Shown piece by piece: positions 1 through 5,747 of a stretch of DNA of 5,877 nucleotides. This stretch comes from Fidelibacterota bacterium. GTDB taxonomy: Bacteria > Fidelibacterota > Fidelibacteria > Fidelibacterales > Fidelibacteraceae. Position 1 is the stretch's first letter. The number at the start of each line of letters is the position of its first letter. The translations under genes and the position numbers were made by a program. The DNA is taken from NCBI GenBank assembly GCA_016937825.1, contig JAFGVT010000029.1:1-5877 (forward strand). Direction: 5' to 3'. Below the pieces are notes generated by a model. It made no database searches. It saw only the letters and a list, made by a program, of their open reading frames with translations, and was not told where the DNA came from.

Positions 1-1
1 C

Positions 2-343
2 CTGGCCGTCAGCGAGCACGGCTACGGAAAACGGTCCGATATCCTGGATTACCGTATCACCAACCGCGGCGGGAAAGGTGTGATCACCCTCAAGACAACC
101 CCAAAGGTCGGCCAGATGGTCGCGCTGAAAGAGGTGGTCGATTCCGACGACCTGATGATCATTACCGCCAGCGGCATGCTGATCCGTCAGCATATCAGCC
201 GTATCAACACCCTCTCGCGGAACACCCAGGGCGTCCGCCTGATCAACCTGCACGACAGCGACAGCATTTCCGCGATCCGCTACGTCATGGAATCGGATGA
301 GAACGGCGACGAACTCCAGGAAATGAAAAGCGACGAAGTATGA
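2..343 (+). CDS. gyrA: DNA gyrase subunit A, C-terminal end (partial, 5' end outside window)
   Basis: DNA gyrase is the cytoplasmic A2B2 topoisomerase II that introduces negative supercoils; the A subunit's C-terminal beta-pinwheel wraps DNA. Only the last 113 codons are present, open from the left edge in frame 2. The visible protein starts LAVSEHGYGKRSDILDYRIT and continues through NRGGKGVI, a ITASGMLIRQ strand pair and RNTQGVRLINL, all typical of the final GyrA pinwheel blades. It ends in a short acidic tail (ESDENGDELQEMKSDEV), common in GyrA. The in-frame ATG at 80 lies inside the blade and is not a real start. The stop codon overlaps the yggS start (ATGA at 340-343), suggesting translational coupling. 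The paralogue ParC is less likely because the GYGKR and NRGGKGV blade signatures are characteristic of GyrA. Confidence 0.95.
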   Translation: MAVSEHGYGKRSDILDYRITNRGGKGVITLKTTPKVGQMVALKEVVDSDDLMIITASGMLIRQHISRINTLSRNTQGVRLINLHDSDSISAIRYVMESDENGDELQEMKSDEV

Positions 344-1014
344 CAACGATCCCGGAAAAGATCGCGGCCCTTCGGTCGGATATCCAGAAATACAGTCCGC
401 ACCCCGGACGGGTGCGGATCGTCGCCGTCAGCAAGAAGCAGCCTTTGGACAAGATCCAGGCCGCCGTGGATGCCGGGATACTGGACATCGGCGAGAACCG
501 GATACAGGACGCGCTGGACAAATTCGCTCAGCGCCCTTTTCCCGGGGTCACCCGTCACTTTATCGGGCAATTGCAGACAAACAAGGCAATTAAATGCTTG
601 CAGAATTTTGATTGGCTTCATAGTTTGCAGACAGAGAAACTTGCACGCATCATTGCGGACAGCGACAACAGGATCCATTGCTTAATCGAAGTCAATATTT
701 CCGGGGAAACGAACAAATCCGGACTTGAGCCGGAAGCGCTGCGCAGCTTCGTGCAGACCGTCCGGGAATACCGGGGACTGGACATACGCGGCCTGATGGG
801 CATGGCGGCCTTTACCGCGGACGAAACCGCGATCCGCGCCTCCTTCGCCCTTCTGCGCGAGCTTGCCGCTTCCTGCCGGGACCTGGAAACGGAGCATGTC
901 CGCCTGCGTGAACTGTCCATGGGCATGACGAACGATTACACCCTCGCGCTGGAAGAAGGCGCGACCATGATACGGATCGGGACCGGACTGTTCGGTCCGA
1001 GGAGCAACGAATGA
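340..1014 (+). CDS. yggS: YggS/PLPBP family pyridoxal 5'-phosphate homeostasis protein
   Basis: This 224-residue cytoplasmic protein belongs to the PROSC/YggS family, which binds pyridoxal phosphate on a single TIM-barrel domain without known catalytic activity and controls PLP and amino-acid homeostasis. Length is normal for the family. Visible landmarks are VAVSKKQP with the expected PLP-binding Lys at residue 32, IGENRIQD (50-57), HFIGQLQTNK (73-82), IEVNISGETNKSG (116-128), GLMGM (151-155), SMGMTNDY (193-200) and the phosphate-binding IRIGTGLFG (211-219). The ATG overlaps the gyrA stop (ATGA) with only a weak ribosome site, so translation is probably coupled to gyrA. The next gene starts in a second ATGA overlap at 1011. 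Bases about 571-700 are noticeably richer in AT than the rest, but the family motifs run through this stretch, so it is not an insertion. Confidence 0.95.
   Translation: MTTIPEKIAALRSDIQKYSPHPGRVRIVAVSKKQPLDKIQAAVDAGILDIGENRIQDALDKFAQRPFPGVTRHFIGQLQTNKAIKCLQNFDWLHSLQTEKLARIIADSDNRIHCLIEVNISGETNKSGLEPEALRSFVQTVREYRGLDIRGLMGMAAFTADETAIRASFALLRELAASCRDLETEHVRLRELSMGMTNDYTLALEEGATMIRIGTGLFGPRSNE
999..1004 (+). promoter_or_regulatory. Shine-Dalgarno site of the PNP-like gene
   Basis: GAGGAG lies 6 bases before the ATG at 1011, inside the 3' end of yggS. It supports the start within the ATGA overlap. Confidence 0.7.
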
Positions 1015-1493
1015 AACTTGACTGGATCGATTTCTCGACGCTTGATCCCGGCCGCGATTTGCCCGCTTCCTGGACCTACACCGCTGCGGAGACCGTCGTG
1101 CCGGCGGAGGCGATCGCCCGTAAACGCGGGGCTCTCCTGCTGACGATGCGCCGCGACGCCGTGCCGGCGGAAGCGGTCTATTGGGTCCGGGACCATATCA
1201 ACGTGTCCGGATACAATCCCCTGCGGGGGCATAATGAGGAGGATCACGGCGTCCGCTTTCCCGACATGTCGCATCCTTACGCCTGCCCGCCCGCGCTCTG
1301 CGGAGAAGAGGGCATTCTGATCCGTGCGGGACAGAATCCCGAACATCCGGTGGAGGCCGCCGAGGCGGCGGAGATCGTTTACCAGACCATCCTCGCAAAA
1401 CATCAGGGCAAAACGGTTTACGCCCTGATCTGCGGAAGCAAGATCAACGCACATGATATCCTTAAAATAATTCAGGGAGAAGACCATGCATAA
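1011..1493 (+). CDS. Shortened purine nucleoside phosphorylase-like protein, probably not a standard phosphorylase
   Basis: The 160-residue protein carries a stretch very like the core of trimeric purine nucleoside phosphorylase / MTA phosphorylase: VRDHINVSGYNPLRGHNEED (59-78) followed by HGVRFPDMSHPY (79-90). The known enzymes have RDHINLxGxNPLxGPND...RFPxMSxAY at this place. Residues 100-122 (EGILIRAGQNPEHPVEAAEA) can be laid on the EGxYxxxxGPSFETxAE segment, and 134-145 (KTVYALICGSKI) on the strand that carries the base-binding Asn in TNK. Family enzymes are about 265-290 residues long. Here the N-terminal phosphate loop (GSGLG) and HxYEG segment are absent, TNAAGG is replaced by TMRRDA (45-50), and the GMSTVPE block is missing. 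I therefore infer a divergent homologue that has lost or changed catalysis and is perhaps structural or ligand-sensing. It overlaps yggS by 4 bases and ssb by 8, and the frame is open and well coded, so it is a maintained gene rather than a fresh pseudogene. Confidence 0.8.
   Translation: MKLDWIDFSTLDPGRDLPASWTYTAAETVVPAEAIARKRGALLLTMRRDAVPAEAVYWVRDHINVSGYNPLRGHNEEDHGVRFPDMSHPYACPPALCGEEGILIRAGQNPEHPVEAAEAAEIVYQTILAKHQGKTVYALICGSKINAHDILKIIQGEDHA
1475..1479 (+). promoter_or_regulatory. Shine-Dalgarno site deciding the ssb start
   Basis: GGGAG sits 6 bases before the ATG at 1486 but 21 bases before the alternative in-frame ATG at 1501. It therefore favours the longer form (MHKNSMNKV...), although many SSB proteins begin near the MNKVILVG motif. 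Confidence 0.6.
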
Positions 1494-1950
1494 GAACTCA
1501 ATGAACAAGGTGATCCTTGTAGGGCGCCTGGGGCAGAACCCCGAACAGCGGGCGACACCCGGCGGCACCTCGGTGACCAATTTCAGCCTCGCAACGAACG
1601 AGACCTACAAAGCGCAGAACGGGGAATATACCGACAACACCGAGTGGCACCGTTGCGTCGCGTTCGGCAAAACCGCCGAATACATCGGAAATTTCTTTAC
1701 CAAAGGCCGTTTGGTCTATGTGGACGGACGGCTCCGCACCCGGAAATGGACCGATGCGAACAACGCGACCCATTATACGACGGAAGTGAACGTGGACACG
1801 GCAATGCTCCTGGACCGCGCGAACCAGAACGAATCGGGCGTCTATGCGCCCCCGTCCCAGGGAAGCGGCAGCGGACCGAGGGAACAAAAATTCCCGCCCG
1901 AGAACAACGAACCGCCCATGCCGGATAATGAAGAAGAATTACCCTTCTAA
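1486..1950 (+). CDS. ssb: Single-stranded DNA-binding protein
   Basis: SSB coats single-stranded DNA as a homotetramer during replication, repair and recombination and recruits partner proteins through its C-terminal tip. The 154-residue protein has one OB-fold (about residues 6-112): MNKVILVGRLGQNPE (6-20), SLATNE, TEWHRCVAFGKTAEYI (52-67, with the aromatic Trp54 of the DNA-binding face), KGRLVYVDGRLRTRKW (73-88, Trp88) and TEVNVDTAMLL. A short Gly/Pro/Gln-rich linker (113-147) follows, then the acidic tip NEEELPF, equivalent to DDDIPF. Length and layout are ordinary. The start overlaps the upstream PNP-like frame by 8 bases and is backed by a good ribosome site; the ATG at 1501 is the alternative. 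The next gene begins 9 bases downstream, so it is probably co-transcribed. Confidence 0.97.
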   Translation: MHKNSMNKVILVGRLGQNPEQRATPGGTSVTNFSLATNETYKAQNGEYTDNTEWHRCVAFGKTAEYIGNFFTKGRLVYVDGRLRTRKWTDANNATHYTTEVNVDTAMLLDRANQNESGVYAPPSQGSGSGPREQKFPPENNEPPMPDNEEELPF

Positions 1951-1959
1951 GGAACCCGA

Positions 1960-2655
1960 ATGGCCGACCAATTCGAAGACCGTTTTTCAGAAGAGCCCGA
2001 AGAAGAAAGTCCGGCGATCGTCCTGTGCCCCGTGTGCGGCGCACCGGTGAACAATCATGCGGCAGAGGAACTGTACTCGGTGGATATCGTGGAGAGCGAT
2101 TTCCGGGTCCGCACGTTGGATGACGACATTCTGGACACCTGGCTGGTATTCTGCCATCACTGCTTCTACGTGACGCATGATTTTTCACGGATCCCCGAAG
2201 AGATCGGCCAGATCCGGGAGGTCGTGTATTCCGACGCATATAATGAACGCTTCAACGATACGAATCCCACGACCCTGGAATTGTTCGAACACTACCTGTA
2301 TCTGCTGGAACAGGTCCGGGCGCAGCCCATGGCGTTCGCCGATACCTGCCTGCGGATCTCGTGGCTTTACGACGACGACAGGGACAGCGTTCGCGCCGCC
2401 GAATTCCGCGGGAAAGCCATTGTGCATTTTGCCAAAGCGCTTCTGACGGGCGGCCTGGACGACAAGGACGTATCGATGATCTACTATTACATTGCGGAAC
2501 TCAGCAGACGGAACGGAGAATTTGACCGTTCGAAAAAATCTTTGTTGAAGATGAACATGCAAATCCCTATGTTTAAGCGATTATTTGATTTTCAGTCCGC
2601 ACTGATCCGAGATCGTAATCATGAAGCGGTCGCCATGCCGCGAGAGGAGAACTAA
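1960..2655 (+). CDS. DUF2225-like protein with paired CxxC zinc-binding motifs
   Basis: The 231-residue protein starts with an acidic leader (ADQFEDRFSEEPEEES), followed by CPVC (Cys23, Cys26) and CHHC (Cys65, Cys68). Two CxxC pairs about 40 residues apart predict one zinc ribbon-like site. Between them, SVDIVESDFRVRT followed by DTWLVFCHHC resembles the pattern of the DUF2225 family (CPxC...SDF...Y.V.VCPHCGYA). The rest (about 75-231) looks all-helical, with TPR-like stretches (ALLTGGLDDKDVSMIYYYIA, then ELSRRNGEFDRSKKSLLKM). No signal peptide or membrane segment is seen, so it should be cytoplasmic. The function of the family is not known to me. A GGA lies a few bases before the ATG at 1960. 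The gene ends one base before the start of the next, which suggests a coupled pair. The family assignment is from pattern memory and is moderate; the metal-site prediction is stronger. Confidence 0.7.
   Translation: MADQFEDRFSEEPEEESPAIVLCPVCGAPVNNHAAEELYSVDIVESDFRVRTLDDDILDTWLVFCHHCFYVTHDFSRIPEEIGQIREVVYSDAYNERFNDTNPTTLELFEHYLYLLEQVRAQPMAFADTCLRISWLYDDDRDSVRAAEFRGKAIVHFAKALLTGGLDDKDVSMIYYYIAELSRRNGEFDRSKKSLLKMNMQIPMFKRLFDFQSALIRDRNHEAVAMPREEN
2545..2573 (+). promoter_or_regulatory. Possible internal sigma70-type promoter
   Basis: TTGAAG (2545-2550) and TATGTT (2568-2573) are 17 bases apart, each matching 4 of 6 consensus positions. They sit in an unusually AT-rich part of the DUF2225-like gene (about 31% GC by hand count over 2521-2590), roughly 85 bases before the eIF-2B-like start. 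It could provide extra transcription of the downstream genes, but chance similarity in AT-rich coding DNA is a real alternative. Confidence 0.2.
2644..2649 (+). promoter_or_regulatory. Shine-Dalgarno site deciding the eIF-2B-like start
   Basis: GAGGAG lies 7 bases before the ATG at 2657 and 10 before the adjacent ATG at 2660. It sits downstream of the ATG at 2621, which would otherwise give a longer frame. Confidence 0.75.
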
Positions 2656-2656
2656 G

Positions 2657-3520
2657 ATGATGATCGATTATCCCGAATTCGAAGCCATGCTCATGGAGCA
2701 GGAAGCCGGCGCAACGACCATCCTGTTCAAGTACCTGAATATCCTTGACCGCTATTTCACGGAGAACAGCGAATTGTCAACGGACGCGCAGCGGGAGACC
2801 CTCGAATACATCTATCATGAGGTCCGTTCGGCGCATCCCCTGATCGCGATCTTCCCCAATATGCAGAAATACATTCTTGACGAGATCGGGAAGGGAAAGA
2901 AAAGCATTCCCGAGATCATCCATGAATACGGCGACATGGTCACAAAGAATATCGACAAGACCATCGCGACGACCGTAAGCAAGCTGATCAAGGACGGATC
3001 GAAGATCTTCACCTTCAGCCACAGTTCGGTCGTTCGCAAGGCCATCATGGAAGCCGCCAAGGTCGGCCGCCGCTTCGAGGTCATCCTCACGGAAGCGAGT
3101 CCGGTAGGCGAGGGCCTGTCCCTGGCGAAATTCCTCGGAAGGGTCGGCATCCCCGTTTCGCTCTATACCGATGCGGCGATGGAGCTGGCCGTTTCGCGCT
3201 GCGACCTTGTGCTGGTCGGGACCGACTGGTACTGGCACCGGGGCTTTATCAACAAGATCGGGACCCACTCCGCGCTGCGCATTGCCGAAGAGCGCGAAAA
3301 ACCCTTCTATATCCTTTCCGATTCCAGCAAATATATGCCCACACCGCCCTCCGACTGGTCGCGCGACAAGCATCCCGAAAACCAGATCCTGATGGAAACG
3401 ATCGAAAATGTGACCGTCTACAACCCCTATTTTGAATCCATCTGGTACCGCGGGGTCAGCATGATCAATATCGACGGGGAAATGAAAACCTTCAGCGCAA
3501 AGAACGAGATCATCATGTAG
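2657..3520 (+). CDS. eIF-2B alpha/beta/delta-like (MtnA / R15P isomerase superfamily) protein
   Basis: This 287-residue protein has the two-part layout of the superfamily: a helical N-terminal domain (about 1-105) and a Rossmann-like C-terminal domain. Landmarks are KIFTFSHSSVVRKAI (116-130), VILTEASPVGEGLSLAKFL (142-160), GIPVSLYTDAA, DLVLVGTDWYWHRGFINKIG (183-202) and the closing NPYFE (256-260). Superfamily members include the eIF2B regulatory subunits, methylthioribose-1-phosphate isomerase and ribose-1,5-bisphosphate isomerase. The isomerases use a Cys in a THCN-type loop plus an Asp. Here the loop reads FSHSS with no Cys, as in eIF2B subunits, while the conserved Asp is kept at 190 (VGTD). 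I infer a sugar-phosphate or nucleotide-binding protein rather than a standard isomerase; the role in a bacterium is unknown. The start at 2657 is chosen for its ribosome site; the ATG at 2621 would add a poorly conserved, Arg/Lys-rich 12-residue extension overlapping the upstream gene. Confidence 0.85.
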   Translation: MMIDYPEFEAMLMEQEAGATTILFKYLNILDRYFTENSELSTDAQRETLEYIYHEVRSAHPLIAIFPNMQKYILDEIGKGKKSIPEIIHEYGDMVTKNIDKTIATTVSKLIKDGSKIFTFSHSSVVRKAIMEAAKVGRRFEVILTEASPVGEGLSLAKFLGRVGIPVSLYTDAAMELAVSRCDLVLVGTDWYWHRGFINKIGTHSALRIAEEREKPFYILSDSSKYMPTPPSDWSRDKHPENQILMETIENVTVYNPYFESIWYRGVSMINIDGEMKTFSAKNEIIM

Positions 3521-3524
3521 GAGG
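3519..3524 (+). promoter_or_regulatory. Shine-Dalgarno site of the CPBP protease gene
   Basis: A perfect AGGAGG lies 8 bases before the ATG at 3533 and overlaps the TAG stop of the preceding gene. It is the strongest ribosome site in the window. Confidence 0.85.
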
Positions 3525-3532
3525 ATCCGATC

Positions 3533-4363
3533 ATGTCCCAGTACTACAATTACAAGACCGGCGTATTCATTCTTCTGATGAGCCTCGTCGCCTACCTGAT
3601 CCTGATCATCGGGTTCTATTACAATGACGCGCTCATGGGGCATACGCCGCAGGCGGCGCGTTACATCGTACTGGGTTTCTTTGAACTGCTCCTGCTGCTG
3701 CCGGTTTTATTCTATGTTGTCGGGAACGGAAAATCCGTCAAACATGCCTTCCGCCTCAAACCCGTTTCCTGGCGTTCGCTCCGGGATATCGTTTTCGTTG
3801 CCGTCGGCCTGTTCTTTCTGGTCGAACTCGTTCAGACCATGACTAACGCCGTTTTTAATGCGGAACCGGCGCAGATCGCCGACATCAAGGCGATGTATCC
3901 GCTGAATTTCATTCTGATACTCCTGGTCAGCGGGGTCATCGCCCCGATCGTCGAAGAGGCGGTTTTTCGCGGATATCTCCTGCGCGTTATGCTGCGCAGC
4001 CGCTTCACGCCGCTCGTTGCCATCCTGGTAACGTCCGCGTTCTTCGCCCTCAGCCACCTCAGTTATCAGAACTTACCGGGGATCTTTATCGCCGGAATAA
4101 TCCTGGGATACATCGCTTATTCCTTTTATTCTATCATTCCCGGTATTATAATTCACGGTCTGTTCAATATCATGGTGCTGGTTGATGTCAACCTGCCGCA
4201 GATCCGGGAGCAAATTTTTTATGCAAGGGCCTTTGTCCCCTGGGTGTTGCTTGCCGGCGGACTGCTGCTGCTTGCCGTAGGCCTCTGGAATATCAAGCAC
4301 AAGGTCGTCATTCACCGCAGACGCCGCGATTCAAACGAGGAAGGAGTTGGTGATGAGAAATAA
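3533..4363 (+). CDS. CPBP (CAAX/Abi) family intramembrane metalloprotease
   Basis: The 276-residue inner-membrane protein belongs to the CPBP family, whose founding members are the CAAX prenyl endopeptidase Rce1 and bacteriocin-immunity Abi proteins. The hallmark motifs are all present: EEAVFRG with Glu141, Glu142 and Arg146 (EExxxR), FALSH with the FxxxH His175, and HGLFN with His208 and Asn212 (HxxxN). Together these form the presumed metal-dependent active site within the membrane. About eight hydrophobic segments are visible, near residues 9-30, 43-64, 83-105, 124-140, 157-177, 181-199, 200-218 and 234-253, followed by a basic tail (IHRRRR) that is probably cytoplasmic. Prenylation is not expected in bacteria, so the substrate is unknown. 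The gene overlaps mgtE by 11 bases, pointing to coupled expression. Confidence 0.93.
   Translation: MSQYYNYKTGVFILLMSLVAYLILIIGFYYNDALMGHTPQAARYIVLGFFELLLLLPVLFYVVGNGKSVKHAFRLKPVSWRSLRDIVFVAVGLFFLVELVQTMTNAVFNAEPAQIADIKAMYPLNFILILLVSGVIAPIVEEAVFRGYLLRVMLRSRFTPLVAILVTSAFFALSHLSYQNLPGIFIAGIILGYIAYSFYSIIPGIIIHGLFNIMVLVDVNLPQIREQIFYARAFVPWVLLAGGLLLLAVGLWNIKHKVVIHRRRRDSNEEGVGDEK
4342..4346 (+). promoter_or_regulatory. Shine-Dalgarno site deciding the mgtE start
   Basis: AGGAG ends 6 bases before the ATG at 4353. The in-frame TTG at 4347 abuts it and the GTG at 4350 lies too close, so the ATG is preferred. Confidence 0.75.
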
Positions 4364-5744
4364 TGAAGTGATCCTGCTCGTCGATACCTATCGCAAGCTG
4401 CACCGGCGGGGTGCGAAGGTCAATCTGATCAATCTTGTCGACAAGACCCACCATGCCGATCTTGCGCTGTTATTCCGGTCGTTTACGACCCACGAGCGCC
4501 TGTACTTCTTTTCTCTGATAAAAACCAACAGCAAAAAAGCCGAAGTCCTTTCTGAAGCGGATGACAATATTATCGTGGAATTGCTGGGCTCCCTGAAACG
4601 TCCGGAGATCATCCAGATATTCCGCGAAATGGATTACGATGACGAAACGAACATCCTTCGCCTCCTTCCTCCGGAAGAACAGCAGGAACTGCTGAAATTG
4701 ATGAAGGACGACGAATCCCGCGAGATCGAAGCGCTTATGCGCTACGAGGAAGACACGGCGGGAAGCATCATGAACCCCGAGGTGTTTCATCTGCGCGAGG
4801 AATACACGGTCAGCCAGGCCATCGAAGAGATCCAGAAGAGCCATGATACCGAAATGGTGTTCTATATTTACGTGACCGACGACCGCACCCATCTCGTGGG
4901 CGTCGTTTCCCTGCGGCAGCTGATCCTGAACGATCCGAAAAAGAAACTTTCCGACATCATGGCCGAAGAGGTGGTCAGCATCCGGCCGGAAACCGACCAG
5001 GAAGAAGTTGCGCGGATCGCCTCGCGGTATAACTTCGTCGCGGTTCCCGTCGTGGATGACGAAAACAAGCTGATCGGGGTGGTCACCGTGGATGACATCA
5101 TCGACGTTCTGCGCGAAGAAGCCACCGAAGACCTTCTGCAAATGGCCGGCTTGGGACGCGATACGGACATTATTCTGAAGTCCGCCTGGGAAACCACCAA
5201 AAAGCGCTTTCCCTGGCTGCTGGCGACCTATATCGGCGGACTGATCGCCGCGACGACCATCGGCATATTTCACGACCTCTTAAGCAATTTCATCATTCTT
5301 GCCTCCTTCCTCCCCATCATTGCGGGCATGGGCGGGAACATCGGCACCCAAAGCTCCACGATCGTGACCCGCGGTCTGCTCTCGGGAAGGGTGAACCCCG
5401 ATACGGCCTTCAAGATCATTCTCAAGGAGATCCGGGTCGGACTGACCCTGGGCCTGCTTTACGGCGTTATCCTGGGACTGATCGCATTCACCATGTCCTA
5501 TTTCCTGCATGCGAACGGTTATAACTATCCTTTGAAGCAATGCATTGAACTGAGCATCTCGATCTCTCTGGGTATCGCCACGGCGATGACCCTGGCAACC
5601 TTTATGGGGACCATTGCCCCGATCGTTCTGAACAAAATGAAGATCGACCCCGCGATCGCCACCGGCCCCTTTGTTACCACCAGCATCGACATCCTGGGCA
5701 TCCTGATCTATCTGGCGATCGCCACCGGACTTGTCCGCTTATAA
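4353..5744 (+). CDS. mgtE: Magnesium transporter MgtE
   Basis: MgtE is a homodimeric, Mg2+-gated inner-membrane magnesium channel. From the ATG at 4353 the protein is 463 residues, the usual size. The N domain (about 1-132) includes the superhelical repeats (LKRPEIIQIFREMDYDDETN, then ILRLLPPEEQ). It is followed by YEEDTAGSIMNPE (131-143) leading into two CBS domains: the first about 137-198 (HLVGVVSLRQLIL) and the second about 201-256 (FVAVPVVDDENKLIGVVTVD, then DIIDVLREE). A connecting plug helix (257-285) precedes five membrane segments (about 287-463). Landmarks there are PIIAGMGGNIGTQSSTIVTR (321-340) and DPAIATGPFVTTSIDILG (432-449). Asp446 matches the pore-lining Asp432 of Thermus MgtE. 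The N and CBS domains are intact, so Mg2+ feedback gating is expected. No magnesium riboswitch fits upstream, since the gene overlaps the protease gene. SLC41-type relatives lack this soluble layout. Confidence 0.97.
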   Translation: MRNNEVILLVDTYRKLHRRGAKVNLINLVDKTHHADLALLFRSFTTHERLYFFSLIKTNSKKAEVLSEADDNIIVELLGSLKRPEIIQIFREMDYDDETNILRLLPPEEQQELLKLMKDDESREIEALMRYEEDTAGSIMNPEVFHLREEYTVSQAIEEIQKSHDTEMVFYIYVTDDRTHLVGVVSLRQLILNDPKKKLSDIMAEEVVSIRPETDQEEVARIASRYNFVAVPVVDDENKLIGVVTVDDIIDVLREEATEDLLQMAGLGRDTDIILKSAWETTKKRFPWLLATYIGGLIAATTIGIFHDLLSNFIILASFLPIIAGMGGNIGTQSSTIVTRGLLSGRVNPDTAFKIILKEIRVGLTLGLLYGVILGLIAFTMSYFLHANGYNYPLKQCIELSISISLGIATAMTLATFMGTIAPIVLNKMKIDPAIATGPFVTTSIDILGILIYLAIATGLVRL

Positions 5745-5747
5745 ACG

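Noticed and set aside
1356..1369. GCCGCC-GA-GGCGGC inverted repeat
   Set aside because: The loop is too short for a stable hairpin, and the pattern is explained by the EAAEAAE protein repeat in the PNP-like gene.
936..1580. 214-codon minus-strand open frame spanning yggS, the PNP-like gene and ssb
   Set aside because: It overlaps three plus-strand genes, has no recognisable motif, and the plus-strand frames explain the coding signal.
1697..2239. 180-codon minus-strand open frame, Arg/Pro/Ser-rich
   Set aside because: The composition is typical of antisense translation of GC-rich genes; SSB and the CxxC protein account for the region.
2621..2656. Upstream ATG giving a 12-residue longer eIF-2B-like protein
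   Set aside because: The added residues are Arg/Lys-rich and overlap the previous gene, while GAGGAG is placed correctly for the ATG at 2657.
2777..3643. 288-codon open frame on the minus strand opposite the eIF-2B-like gene
   Set aside because: It is the mirror of a strongly supported plus-strand gene; its His/Asp/Val-rich composition is that of a codon shadow, and it has no family resemblance.
3645..3658. CGCCGC-AG-GCGGCG inverted repeat
   Set aside because: Two-base loop within the protease coding sequence; likely chance in GC-rich codons.
3533..4363. CPBP protein as an Abi-type phage defence or bacteriocin immunity factor
   Set aside because: No bacteriocin, toxin or other defence genes are nearby; the neighbours are housekeeping genes, so the defence reading is not supported.
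4352..4364. Magnesium riboswitch (M-box or ykkC-like) ahead of mgtE
   Set aside because: There is no untranslated leader, because mgtE overlaps the protease gene by 11 bases; no room for such an element.
4477..4490. Small hairpin GGTCG-TTTA-CGACC
   Set aside because: It lies inside the mgtE N-domain coding region, is only five base pairs and has no T-run, so it is neither a terminator nor clearly regulatory.
4470..5273. 267-codon open frame on the minus strand opposite mgtE
   Set aside because: Shadow of the MgtE coding frame, rich in Phe/His/Gln/Asp with no recognisable domain.
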